Positions 24,333 to 32,577 of a DNA stretch of 53,804 bases are shown here, in pieces. The notes under the pieces were generated by a model that did no database searches, was not told the origin of the DNA, and saw only the letters and a program-made list of their open reading frames with translations. Every line of letters starts with the position of its first letter. Position 1 is the stretch's first letter. This DNA is from an uncultured Erysipelotrichaceae bacterium (lineage in GTDB: Bacteria > Bacillota_I > Bacilli_A > Erysipelotrichales > Erysipelotrichaceae). The position numbers and the translations under genes are program-made. The stretch is from NCBI GenBank assembly GCA_902761625.1, contig CACWLH010000008.1, positions 1 to 53,804 of the forward strand, written 5' to 3'.

Positions 24333-25617
24333 TTATGCCGTGAACATCACCCTGAACACCGGCTCCCTGATCGTGGAGCTTGAGATGCTTTACTCCGCCC
24401 TGCGCATGAATGCGAAGACAAAGGAATTAAGCAAATTCACGCGTCTGTTGTATGTGTATACCGCCGGCGCTCTCTGCGCTCTGATTATGACATTCACGCA
24501 GGGAAGGCAATGGACTTATGCGCACGCCGTCATGGAACTGGCAGGCTTATCGGTATATCTGCTTCTGGCATACGGAAGTCCGCTGTTTATTTCATATCTC
24601 TGCGGTGCCAGAAGAAGTGATTTTTCCCATGTCTCCTTAAGGTCAGTGCTGCTGAATACGATCTATATTCTTTCGGCAGTGATGGTGCTGTTCAATCTGA
24701 TCAATCTGTATACAGGCTGGATCTATGCGATCAGCGCGGATAACCGCATTCTTCCTGGAAGATTCTTCACCGCCAACGAATGCATTGTGATGATCCAGAT
24801 GGTGCTCATGATGATCCTGGTCGCCATTCATCCCAATATCAGACTCAAGAAACACGATCTCTGGCTGATTGCCTTTCTGCTGTTTTCGGCTTCCGCTCTG
24901 TCCGTATTCAAGAACCGCACGGGATATCTCTATCCGATCAGGGCACTGTCGCTTCTGCTGGTATATGCCAATGTGCATCTGGAGAATGAACATATCATCC
25001 GCCAGAATGAGATCGAACTGCGCCAGAACAGGCTTTCATTTCTGATCGGTCAGATCCAGCCGCACTTTGTGTTCAATGTCCTCAATACAATCTATTATCT
25101 ATGCGATACGGACAGTGAGAAGGCTCTTGAGGCAACCCGCAATTTCCGTCTGTTTCTGGAAAACTCAGTCCAGAACATCGACGCCAAGGAAACCGTGCCG
25201 TTTGCGCAGGAACTTGAATATGTGACACGTTATACCGATCTTGAGAAACTGCGTTTTGATCAGATCGAGATCATCCATGATATCAGCACAGATGATTTCC
25301 GGATCCCGCCTCTGACGGTGCAGCCATTGGTTGAAAATGCGATCCGCCACGGATTAAGAGAGACGGAAAGGGGAACGGTCATCATTTCCGCATACCGTGA
25401 CGCAGACGGGTATGTCGTTGAAGTGAAGGATGACGGCATCGGATATGTCGACCGTCCCAAAAACGACGGCAGAAGACATGTCGGCATTGAGAATGTGCGC
25501 AACCGGCTATCGATCATATCCGGCGCGAAGCTGAGCATTGAAGCGCTTCATCCGAGGGGCACATGTGCGAGAATCACCATTCCGTATACTGAAAAAGGAT
25601 ATCAGCGTGAAGATTGA
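24322..25617 (+). CDS. LytS-family sensor histidine kinase
   Basis: This 431-residue membrane kinase has an N-terminal region of about six transmembrane segments (residues ~15-220) and a short linker. The phosphoacceptor motif IGQIQPHFVFNVLNTIYYL carries the His at about residue 250. The ATPase domain has N box PLVENAIRHGL, G1 box VKDDGIGYV and a G2-like HVGIENVRNRL. All catalytic elements are present. LytS-type kinases normally signal to LytTR-type response regulators, but none is encoded next to it. It is translated with the degenerate paralog before it (11-nt overlap, AAGGTGA Shine-Dalgarno). The signal is unknown. Its place directly after the hydrogenase operon may or may not be meaningful, since a strong terminator separates them. 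Confidence 0.88.
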   Translation: MMHDYAVNITLNTGSLIVELEMLYSALRMNAKTKELSKFTRLLYVYTAGALCALIMTFTQGRQWTYAHAVMELAGLSVYLLLAYGSPLFISYLCGARRSDFSHVSLRSVLLNTIYILSAVMVLFNLINLYTGWIYAISADNRILPGRFFTANECIVMIQMVLMMILVAIHPNIRLKKHDLWLIAFLLFSASALSVFKNRTGYLYPIRALSLLLVYANVHLENEHIIRQNEIELRQNRLSFLIGQIQPHFVFNVLNTIYYLCDTDSEKALEATRNFRLFLENSVQNIDAKETVPFAQELEYVTRYTDLEKLRFDQIEIIHDISTDDFRIPPLTVQPLVENAIRHGLRETERGTVIISAYRDADGYVVEVKDDGIGYVDRPKNDGRRHVGIENVRNRLSIISGAKLSIEALHPRGTCARITIPYTEKGYQRED

Positions 25618-25640
25618 TCACACTGATATCCTTCTTTTTA
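25592..25640. terminator. Bidirectional terminator between the sensor kinase and proS
   Basis: AAGGATATCAG (25595-25605) pairs with CTGATATCCTT (25623-25633). A run of A precedes the stem and a run of T follows, so it can stop transcription from both sides. The left arm lies inside the last codons of the kinase gene. Confidence 0.88.
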
Positions 25641-25657
25641 ATTCTGATTCAGAAACA

Positions 25658-27343
25658 TCAGAAGAGTTTCTTTACTTCATTGACGGCATCTTCAATGGAA
25701 ACTTCAACGGATTCGCCGATTCTTGGTTTCAGTTCAACCTTGCCGTCCTTGACGCCGCGGCCGACGGTGATTCTGTAAGGAATACCGATCAGTTCCATAT
25801 CCTTGAACTTGACGCCCGGTCTTTCCTCACGGTCATCGAGAATGACTTCGATGCCGGCTGCCTGAAGTTCATCATGGAGCTTGTTGGCAATGGCAACCTG
25901 CTGTTCATCCTTCATCGAGATGATCACGATCGCAACCTGATAAGGTGCGAGATCCTTCGGCCAGTTGATGCCGTTTTCATCGACATTCTGTTCAGCCAGC
26001 GCAGCCATGGCACGGGCGGGACCGATGCCGTAGCTTCCCATCCAGACATACTGGAGCTGGTTGTTTGAATCAAGGTATTGCAGATCAAGCGCTTTGGCAT
26101 ACTTGGTGCCGAGCTTGAATGTGTTTCCGACTTCAATGCCATGGGCGAAGTGAACGCGTCCGCCGCATACAGGACAGATATCGCCGTCCTGGATATTTCT
26201 GAGATCCGCAACCTTTGCGGCTGTAAAATCACGCTGATTGACACCGGTATAGTGATAGCCGGTCTTATTTGCACCGGTGACGAAGTTGTACATATGGGAA
26301 ACTTCCTCATCCATGATCAGTTCGCAGCCGATGCCTACCGGACCTGCAAAACCGATATCCGCATTGGTAACCTTGACGACTGTTTCCGGATCAGCAAGCT
26401 CGACATTGGCAGCTCCATAGAGCTTTCTGAGCTTAACCTCGTTGACATCACGGTCACCTCTGACCATGACCGCCACCGGAGTGCCGTCAATGTTGTAAAT
26501 GAGTGTCTTGACAAACTTCTTGACATCTCTGTGCAGGAAGTCAACAACTTCTTCGATCGTTCTGGAGTTGGGTGTCTCAACGAGTGTGAGCTCTTCCAGT
26601 GTGTCCTCAACCGAAGCAAGTTCCGGTTTTGCGGCACAGACTTCGATATTGGAGGAGAGACCGCAGTCATCACAAAGCACCAGAATGTCTTCGCCAAGCG
26701 GCGCGAGCGCCTGGAATTCTTCGGAGAGCAGGCCGCCCATTACACCGGTATCGGCACGGACAATTCTGTATTCCAGATGGAGTCTGTCCATGATGTTTTT
26801 GTATGCATTGAACTGTTTCTGATAAGAAACATCCAGTCCTGCCTCATCCTTGTCAAATGTATATGCGTCTTTCATGATGAATTCACGCACACGGATCAGA
26901 CCGTATCTCGGACGCGGCTAATCGCGGAACTTGGTCTGCAGCTGATAGAGTGAGAAGGGCATATCCTTATAGGAGCGGATCTGCATCTTCGCAGCAATCG
27001 CAAACAATTCCTCGTGGGTGGGGCCAAGCACATACGGCTGGCCTTTGCGGTCCTTGAGCGAGAACATGGAGGCACCGAAGCCGTCACGTCTTCCGCTGGC
27101 AATATAAACGTCCTCCGGAATGAGTGCGGGCATCAGAAGTTCCTGGCTGTCTGCCTTTTCCATCTCATCGCGGATGATTGCTTCGATCTTCTGCAGGATT
27201 CTCCATCCCAGCGGCAGCATCATATAGCATCCGGAAGAGCTCTTTTTGATCATGCCTGCGCGCACAAGCATGTTGGAACTGACTGAATCCTCATCTTTCA
27301 CATTTTCCCTGAGGGTAAAAAAGTAGCTGTTTTTTAAGCGCAT
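25658..27343 (-). pseudogene. proS: Prolyl-tRNA synthetase interrupted by an in-frame TAG
   Basis: Read through, this is a full bacterial ProRS of ~561 residues that charges tRNA-Pro. The N-terminal 141 residues (from the ATG at 27343, AGGAGAAAG Shine-Dalgarno) contain motif 1 (GCYMMLPLGWRILQKIEAII) and end ...QTKFRD. Then comes TAG (complement of 26918-26920), and the same frame continues PRPRYGLIR...FIMKDAYTF through the editing (INS) domain, motif 3 (GIGPARAMAAL) and the anticodon-binding domain. In homologs the TAG position is Glu of the class II motif 2 signature FRDE, and one substitution (GAG to TAG) explains it. No other lesion is visible. Since proS is normally essential, possible causes are a base-call error, a mutant with a second proS copy, or a suppressor. 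TAG ends other genes here (for example at 15847 and 32569), so it is not globally reassigned. Confidence 0.9.
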
Positions 27344-27368
27344 ATAAGCTTTCTCCTATTTCCGATTG

Positions 27369-27377
27369 ATTATAACA
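27369..27377 (-). promoter_or_regulatory. Extended -10 promoter of proS
   Basis: On the minus strand the sequence reads TGTTATAAT (TG-n-TATAAT) 25 nt before the start codon. A convincing -35 is not seen. Confidence 0.6.
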
Positions 27378-27421
27378 TGAACCATATCAACATGATGAAA
27401 AAACATGTGTGTAAACCGACC

Positions 27422-27449
27422 TTTACATCCGGTTTTAAGTTGATATAAT
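27422..27449 (+). promoter_or_regulatory. Promoter of guaB
   Basis: TTTACA (27422-27427), a 16-nt spacer and TATAAT (27444-27449), with a TG at 27441-27442 making it an extended -10. It is divergent from the proS promoter, the two -10 boxes being ~70 bp apart. Confidence 0.8.
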
Positions 27450-27480
27450 GAATAAAATTCAAAAGAGGAGGAATACGCCG

Positions 27481-28986
27481 ATGGCAAGATATTGCAGTGA
27501 ACCTTCACACACATTCAGTGAGTATCTTCTGATTCCGGGTTACACATCCGAAGAGAATATCCCCGACAACGTATCGCTGAAAACACCGCTCGTCAAATTC
27601 AGGAAAGGCGAGGAACCGGCAATTTCCCTGAACATCCCGATGGTATCCGCTGTCATGCAGTCGGTATCCGGTGACAGACTGGGTATTGCGCTGGCAAAAG
27701 AAGGCGGTATGTCATTCATTTTCGGCTCACAGTCCATCGCTTCCCAGGCAGCGATGGTTGCCAAAGTCAAGAATCATAAGGCAGGTTTTGTCGTTTCAGA
27801 TTCCAACCTGACTCCCTCCATGACTCTCAATGATGTGCTTGCCCTGAAAAAGAAAAGCGGCCATTCCACCATGGCCGTTACCGATGACGGAACTGCCAAC
27901 GGAAAACTGCTTGGCGTTGTGACCAGCAGAGACTACAGAATTTCAAGAATGAGCGGCGATGAAATGGTGGAGACATTCATGACACCGCGTGCAAAGCTGG
28001 TAGTTGGTTCCACTTCCAACACACTGTCCGAATGCAATGACATCATCTGGGACAACAAGCTCAACGCACTGCCGATTGTCGATGATGAAGACCATCTTGC
28101 ATATTTCGTATTCCGCAAAGACTATGATTCCCATAAGGAAAATCCCAATGAACTGCTCGATGATGAAAAGCGTCTGTTAGTCGGCGCAGGCATCAACTCA
28201 CGCGATTATGCAGAACGTATTCCGGCTCTGATCAATGCCGGTGTTGACTGCCTGGTCATCGACTCCAGCGAAGGATACAGCTGCTGGCAGGCAAGCACGA
28301 TCAAATGGGTCCGCGACAATTACGGCGACACTGTCAAGATCGGTGCCGGCAATGTTGTCGATGGCGAAGGCTTCCGCTTCCTGGCGGATGCAGGTGCTGA
28401 CTTTGTCAAGATCGGCATCGGCGGCGGTTCCATCTGCATCACCCGTGAAACAAAGGGCATCGGACGCGGCCAGGCAACCAGTGTCATTGAAGTGGCTGCG
28501 GAAAGAGACAAGTATTTCGAAGAGACCGGCGTTTATATTCCGATCTGCTCGGACGGCGGTATCGTCTATGACTATCACATCACCCTGGCGCTTGCGATGG
28601 GTGCGGACTTCGTGATGCTGGGCAGATATTTCTCCAGGTTTGAAGAAGCTCCGGGCGAAAAGCTCGTGGTCAACGGACACACTGTCAAGGAATACTGGGG
28701 CGAAGGTTCCGCCAGAGCACGCAACTGGGCAAGATATGATCTTGGCCAGGGCAAGAAGCTCTCCTTTGAGGAAGGCGTTGATTCCTATGTGCCTTATGCA
28801 GGTATGCTCAAGGACAACGTTGCCATGACAACCCTCAAGATCAAGAGCACCATGTGCAACTGCGGTGCGCTCACCATTGAAGAGCTGCAGAAGAAAGCAA
28901 AGCTCACGCTTGTTTCCTCCACCAGCATTGTCGAGGGCGGCGCTCACGATGTGCAGGTCAAAAACAGCGGCGAATCAATCAAATAA
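27481..28986 (+). CDS. guaB: IMP dehydrogenase
   Basis: This 501-residue enzyme oxidises IMP to XMP with NAD+, the committed step of GMP synthesis. The TIM barrel is interrupted at about residues 105-220 by two CBS domains ([20 protein letters not shown]...VVTSRDYR and the following MTPRAKLVV...ALPIVDD). The catalytic loop is [20 protein letters not shown] with Cys near residue 318; most family members read GPGSICTTR. The mobile flap and C-terminal region ([23 protein letters not shown]) are long and divergent, as in a Bacillota subgroup with ~500 residues. The ATG at 27481 has a perfect AGGAGG (27466-27471). An ATG at 27448 lies in the -10 box and cannot be the start. It is monocistronic with its own terminator. 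Confidence 0.92.
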   Translation: MARYCSEPSHTFSEYLLIPGYTSEENIPDNVSLKTPLVKFRKGEEPAISLNIPMVSAVMQSVSGDRLGIALAKEGGMSFIFGSQSIASQAAMVAKVKNHKAGFVVSDSNLTPSMTLNDVLALKKKSGHSTMAVTDDGTANGKLLGVVTSRDYRISRMSGDEMVETFMTPRAKLVVGSTSNTLSECNDIIWDNKLNALPIVDDEDHLAYFVFRKDYDSHKENPNELLDDEKRLLVGAGINSRDYAERIPALINAGVDCLVIDSSEGYSCWQASTIKWVRDNYGDTVKIGAGNVVDGEGFRFLADAGADFVKIGIGGGSICITRETKGIGRGQATSVIEVAAERDKYFEETGVYIPICSDGGIVYDYHITLALAMGADFVMLGRYFSRFEEAPGEKLVVNGHTVKEYWGEGSARARNWARYDLGQGKKLSFEEGVDSYVPYAGMLKDNVAMTTLKIKSTMCNCGALTIEELQKKAKLTLVSSTSIVEGGAHDVQVKNSGESIK

Positions 28987-29002
28987 GCAGAATCTGTTAT
29001 AA

Positions 29003-29030
29003 AAGTCATGCGCAGGCATGGCTTTTTTTG
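29003..29030 (+). terminator. Terminator of guaB
   Basis: AGTCATGC (29004-29011), GCAG loop and GCATGGCT (29016-29023, one G-T pair) followed by T7. Confidence 0.88.
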
Positions 29031-29040
29031 TATTTGTCAA

Positions 29041-29068
29041 AAAAGAAAAACCGGAAGATTTCCGGTCA
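29041..29068 (-). terminator. Terminator of the DUF5662-type gene
   Basis: On the minus strand ACCGGAA, loop ATC and TTCCGGT (plus 29050-29066) are followed by TTTTCTTTT. It starts right after the stop codon. Confidence 0.88.
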
Positions 29069-29662
29069 TCATTGATGCAGTGATTTCAGTTTTTTCTGAT
29101 TTTCTTTGCGGTATTGTCTGATCTGTATCTTCAGATCCGCAAATACCGCTTTGTCGCCGCGCTTTGCAATATCGCGCAGAATGGCTTCCAGCGCCGCCGC
29201 GGTTTTTTCATGCATATAAAAGCGGTCGTTTCTGCTCAGATAGTATTCCAGCGCAGATGAATCGGTGTATTTTTCTTTCTGATATACCTTGCAGGCGGCA
29301 ACCCGGTCGCAGACCATCTCAACCAGACAGTCAAACGGCATTTCCAGCGGCACCCACTTGCCGTCGATCATATCGTACCAGTATTCCCAGTGATGTCTGT
29401 TTCTTCCCTTATGGTGAAGCCATCCTTCGGAATAGCCGAAATGTTCCTTTTCATACATGTACGGAGATCTTGTTCCCTGGAAATAACGGACTGAAACATT
29501 GAACTCGCTGGGGCTGTATTTGGACAGATCATGTCTGATTCCCTGCATTGGAATTCCGCATGCGAAACAGTTTTTCATAACCTCGTAACGATGCGTGTCA
29601 ACGGTGTTCAGATGCATAAATAAGCGCTTGAAATAAGGCATTTTTGTCGTATCATTGTTCAT
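29069..29662 (-). CDS. DUF5662-family protein
   Basis: This is a 197-residue soluble protein of a family without assigned function. Family hallmarks are THRYEVMKNCFACGIPMQGIRHDLSKYSPSEF (about residues 22-54) and GYSEGWLHHKGRNRHHWEYW (about 76-95). They are dense in His, Asp and Trp and look like a metal-binding or hydrolase-type site. A basic helix closes the protein. It is monocistronic and divergent from nusB. The start codon is placed at 29662 because a complete promoter ends 6 nt upstream (-10 TAAAAT), leaving no Shine-Dalgarno; the mRNA is probably leaderless. The family match is from remembered motifs and needs a search. Confidence 0.75.
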   Translation of the reverse strand: MNNDTTKMPYFKRLFMHLNTVDTHRYEVMKNCFACGIPMQGIRHDLSKYSPSEFNVSVRYFQGTRSPYMYEKEHFGYSEGWLHHKGRNRHHWEYWYDMIDGKWVPLEMPFDCLVEMVCDRVAACKVYQKEKYTDSSALEYYLSRNDRFYMHEKTAAALEAILRDIAKRGDKAVFADLKIQIRQYRKENQKKLKSLHQ

Positions 29663-29668
29663 GCAGTT

Positions 29669-29696
29669 ATTTTAACAGACTATTTGGGTTTGACAA
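29669..29696 (-). promoter_or_regulatory. Promoter giving a leaderless mRNA for the DUF5662-type gene
   Basis: On the minus strand TTGTCA (plus 29691-29696), 16 nt and TAAAAT (plus 29669-29674), with TG-n before the -10. Six bases separate the -10 from the ATG, so transcription should begin at or next to the start codon. Confidence 0.75.
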
Positions 29697-29719
29697 CATT
29701 TCCCACCGGTTTGCGCTTA

Positions 29720-29728
29720 TGTTAAAAT
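29720..29728 (+). promoter_or_regulatory. Extended -10 promoter of the nusB-deoB unit
   Basis: TGTTAAAAT (TG-n-TAAAAT) 17 nt before the nusB start codon. A TTGACA at 29690-29695 is 27 nt away, too far to act as its -35. Confidence 0.5.
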
Positions 29729-29745
29729 AACGTGGGAGACTTCAT

Positions 29746-30126
29746 ATGAACCGACACGAACAAAGAGAAAAAGCCATGATCACTGTTTACCAGTATCTTC
29801 TGGTTCCGCGTGATTTAAATGAGCTGATTGAAAATGAATATGAAATGAAGCCTGAGGAAATTGATCCGTATTTCCGCGATGTGATTCTGAAGGCAGTGGA
29901 GAACACGGAACGCTATGGCGGATATATCACCAATGTCCTGAAAGAGGGCTGGAGCTTTGCCAGACTCGGATATATCGAAAAAGCGATTCTTCTCAACGGA
30001 TGCGCCGAATTCGATCTGAAGCAGATCGAAGCCGCGGTCATCATTGATGAATCGGTTGAGATGGCAAAGAAATACTGTGACGAGGATACATACAAGCTGA
30101 TCAACAGTGTGCTTGACATTATATGA
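29746..30126 (+). CDS. nusB: Transcription antitermination protein NusB
   Basis: This 126-residue all-helical RNA-binding protein binds boxA with NusE (S10) and supports rRNA antitermination. The family start MNRHEQREKAMITVYQY (an RR/RE-rich first helix) and the end RLGYIEKAILLNGCAEF, then VIIDESVEMAKKYCDEDTYKLINSVLD, are clear. The length is slightly short (130-140 is usual). GGGAG precedes the ATG. It begins a run of nine genes whose ends overlap or nearly touch (29746-39365), and its stop overlaps the xseA start by 4 nt. Confidence 0.92.
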   Translation: MNRHEQREKAMITVYQYLLVPRDLNELIENEYEMKPEEIDPYFRDVILKAVENTERYGGYITNVLKEGWSFARLGYIEKAILLNGCAEFDLKQIEAAVIIDESVEMAKKYCDEDTYKLINSVLDII

Positions 30127-31532
30127 GTGAAAGAAGAATCATTCCCGTATCCAGACTGGTCGGCTATGTGCGCTCATACCTGGAAAATGATCCGGTGCTC
30201 ACCGGCGTTCTGGTGGAAGGGGAAATCTCGAATCTGCGGCAGCCGTACAGCGGTCACTGGTATTTTTCGCTCAAGGATGCAAATGCGTCAATCAGCTGCG
30301 TCATGTTCGCCTCCAGCAACCGCAATGTCCGCTTTCCCGTCAGAAACGGCATGAAGGTTGTGGTCAGAGGCAATGTCAGTGTATATCCGGCCCAGGGAAC
30401 ATTGCAGCTGGTGGTCAATGCCATGCGCGAAAGCGGCATCGGCGATCTTTACAGACAGCTGGAACTGCTCAAGCAGAAGCTTTCTGCAGAGGGGCTCTTT
30501 GATTCCGCACATAAAAAACCGCTGCCGCTTTATCCGATGGATATCGCTCTTGTGACCGGCAACAACACTGCCGCCCGCGAGGATGTTCTGATCACATTTG
30601 AAAAACGCTGGCCGATCGCAAAGATCACCGAATATCCATGTCCGGTTCAGGGTATGGATGCCGCTCCGAAAATCATCGAGGCGCTCAAAAAGGCGGATCT
30701 TGGTCACCACCAGCTGATTCTGCTGGTCAGAGGAGGCGGCTCGATTGAGGATTTATGGTGCTTCAATGATGAAAATCTAGGACGCACCATCTATGCGCTG
30801 AATACGCCTGTGATCACCGGAATCGGACATGAAATTGATTTCACGATTGCTGATTTCACCGCTGATGTCAGAGCCAATACGCCCACCGGTGCGGTTGAAG
30901 TGTCCACACCTGATATCCATGAGGTTCATCAGGCCCTTGATAACAGGCTGGCCCGCATGCATGCGGTTGTGAACAGAAGACTATCTCTGGCCAGAGGCGC
31001 TTATGAAAGATGTGCCGCACATCCGGTTATGAACTATCCGGAACGGCTGATCAGCGATCAGTCCATGCGGCTTGATTATATGAGAGAACGTCTGATGAAG
31101 GGGGCGGATGCTGTTTCATATGCACGCAGCAGCTTCAATGATCTCGCTTCCAGGCTTTCTCATGATATGAATGCATATACCCGGCAGCTTCATACGGATA
31201 TCATTGAAAACAGGATGCGTATGAATCATGCTTTAAGCACACAGCTGAGCAGCAGCCATATCAGACTGGATTCAGCACAGAAGGGTTTGCTTGACGGGGC
31301 TGTAAGAGCCAATGAGGCAAACCGTGCGCGGATTGCCAAAAACAGTGCTTTGCTGGATGCCTATTCACCGCTCAAGGTACTGGGCAGAGGCTACAGCATT
31401 GTCATGCATGATGAAAAGAGCGTGCGCTCTATCCATGATGTCAATACCGGCGATGAGATTGAACTCCGTCTTGCGGATGGAAAACTGAAAGCCGGCGTAA
31501 CGGAAATAGAGGTAACAGATGAGCACAGATAA
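30123..31532 (+). CDS. xseA: Exonuclease VII large subunit
   Basis: This 469-residue subunit of the single-strand-specific exonuclease VII acts in mismatch repair and recombination. It has an N-terminal OB fold (VGYVRSYLENDPVLTGVLVEGEISNLR...GHWYFSLKD), the catalytic domain with ALVTGNNTAAREDVL, LILLVRGGGSIEDLWCFND and TGIGHEIDFTIADFTADVRANTPTGA, then a long coiled coil and the C-terminal LKVLGRGYSIVM. The catalytic signatures are complete. It overlaps nusB by 4 nt and xseB by 14 nt, which helps fixed stoichiometry with the small subunit. Confidence 0.96.
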   Translation: MSERRIIPVSRLVGYVRSYLENDPVLTGVLVEGEISNLRQPYSGHWYFSLKDANASISCVMFASSNRNVRFPVRNGMKVVVRGNVSVYPAQGTLQLVVNAMRESGIGDLYRQLELLKQKLSAEGLFDSAHKKPLPLYPMDIALVTGNNTAAREDVLITFEKRWPIAKITEYPCPVQGMDAAPKIIEALKKADLGHHQLILLVRGGGSIEDLWCFNDENLGRTIYALNTPVITGIGHEIDFTIADFTADVRANTPTGAVEVSTPDIHEVHQALDNRLARMHAVVNRRLSLARGAYERCAAHPVMNYPERLISDQSMRLDYMRERLMKGADAVSYARSSFNDLASRLSHDMNAYTRQLHTDIIENRMRMNHALSTQLSSSHIRLDSAQKGLLDGAVRANEANRARIAKNSALLDAYSPLKVLGRGYSIVMHDEKSVRSIHDVNTGDEIELRLADGKLKAGVTEIEVTDEHR

Positions 31533-31743
31533 GAAAGAAATGACATTTGAGCAGTCGATGGGACGTCTGGAAGAGATTGTCCGCTTGCTTGAGACAAATG
31601 AGCAGCCTCTTGATGAGACCATCCGCCTTTTTGAGGAAGGACTTCATCTTGTCAAAAGCTGCGATCAGACATTGAAGTCATTTGAAAACAAAGTGAATGA
31701 CCTGCTTGCGAAAAACCGTGAGGATGACAATGGAACGCTTTGA
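31519..31743 (+). CDS. xseB: Exonuclease VII small subunit
   Basis: This 74-residue helical hairpin subunit of exonuclease VII has the family pattern FEQSMGRLEEIVRLLETNEQPLDETIRLFEEG and normal length. The AGAGGTAA region within the xseA end serves as its Shine-Dalgarno. It overlaps xseA and ispA by 14 nt each. Confidence 0.95.
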   Translation: MSTDKKEMTFEQSMGRLEEIVRLLETNEQPLDETIRLFEEGLHLVKSCDQTLKSFENKVNDLLAKNREDDNGTL

Positions 31744-32569
31744 AAAACTTCTGGACAATTATATTGACCGGCTGCCTCAGAGCCGGGTGCGCGAAGCGAT
31801 GCGCTATTCTCTGCTGGCAGGGGGCAAACGAATCCGTCCCTTGCTGCTGTATACAGCACTGAAAGGCTACGGAATCAGCGAAGAATGCGGTGATCCGTTT
31901 GCATCGGCGCTTGAAATGATCCATACCTATTCATTGATTCATGATGATCTTCCTGCGATGGACAATGACGATCTGAGAAGGGGCAGACCGACATGTCATA
32001 AGCAGTTTGATGAAGCAACCGCAATCCTGGCAGGTGACGGCCTTTTGACCTATGCGTTTGAAGTGGCTTCATCCGCTTCATGCGATGAACATACCCGGCT
32101 GGCTTGTGTGAATATTCTTGCGCGCATGGCCGGGGCAGGCGGAATGGTTCTGGGACAGGATCTGGACATGAATGAAATTGACGGGATTACGGACTGGGCG
32201 GATCTCAGGCGGATTCACCGTAACAAGACCGGCTGTCTTCTGTCCGCACCGCTGATGATGGCATGTGTGATTGCGAATCATGAGGATGATATCGATCAAT
32301 GGCATGAACTCGGCGAAAAGCTCGGTCTTGCCTTTCAGATTCAGGATGACATCATGGATATCCGTCTGACTCCTGAGCAGTTCGGCAAGAGCACATCGGA
32401 TGAAAACAATGATAAAGTGACAAGTGTCAGGCTTCTGGGGATAGAAGAAGCTGAGTACCTCATGAACAGACTTTATGAGGAATGCATGCAGATGGGGGAC
32501 ACTTTCAGCGGCTTTGATTCGCGTGCGTTGAAGGAATTGATCGAAAAAATCAAGACACGCACGAATTAG
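31730..32569 (+). CDS. ispA: Polyprenyl (farnesyl) diphosphate synthase
   Basis: This 279-residue trans-prenyltransferase condenses IPP with DMAPP/GPP to make farnesyl (or geranyl) diphosphate. The first Asp-rich motif is DDLPAMDNDD and the second is FQIQDDIMDI; GGKRIRPLL near residue 28 and the GQDLDM/KTG strand are also present. The start at 31730 (GAGG upstream) sits inside xseB; the ATG at 31724 is an alternative giving two more residues. It lies 8 bp before dxs, so the unit contains two isoprenoid steps. Product chain length is likely C15 from the family but not proven. Confidence 0.92.
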   Translation: MERFEKLLDNYIDRLPQSRVREAMRYSLLAGGKRIRPLLLYTALKGYGISEECGDPFASALEMIHTYSLIHDDLPAMDNDDLRRGRPTCHKQFDEATAILAGDGLLTYAFEVASSASCDEHTRLACVNILARMAGAGGMVLGQDLDMNEIDGITDWADLRRIHRNKTGCLLSAPLMMACVIANHEDDIDQWHELGEKLGLAFQIQDDIMDIRLTPEQFGKSTSDENNDKVTSVRLLGIEEAEYLMNRLYEECMQMGDTFSGFDSRALKELIEKIKTRTN

Positions 32570-32577
32570 GAGGCCAT

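Noticed and set aside
26078..26953. 291-codon plus-strand frame opposite proS
   Set aside because: It has no recognisable domain, and the minus frame is unmistakably ProRS even with its stop codon.
25658..27343. Genome-wide reassignment of TAG as a sense codon
   Set aside because: TAG is the natural stop of the DRTGG-like gene at 15847 and of ispA at 32569, both at the expected protein ends.
29690..29728. TTGACA at 29690 as the -35 of nusB
   Set aside because: It is 27 nt from the -10 TAAAAT. The same DNA read on the other strand gives the correctly spaced -35 of the divergent gene.
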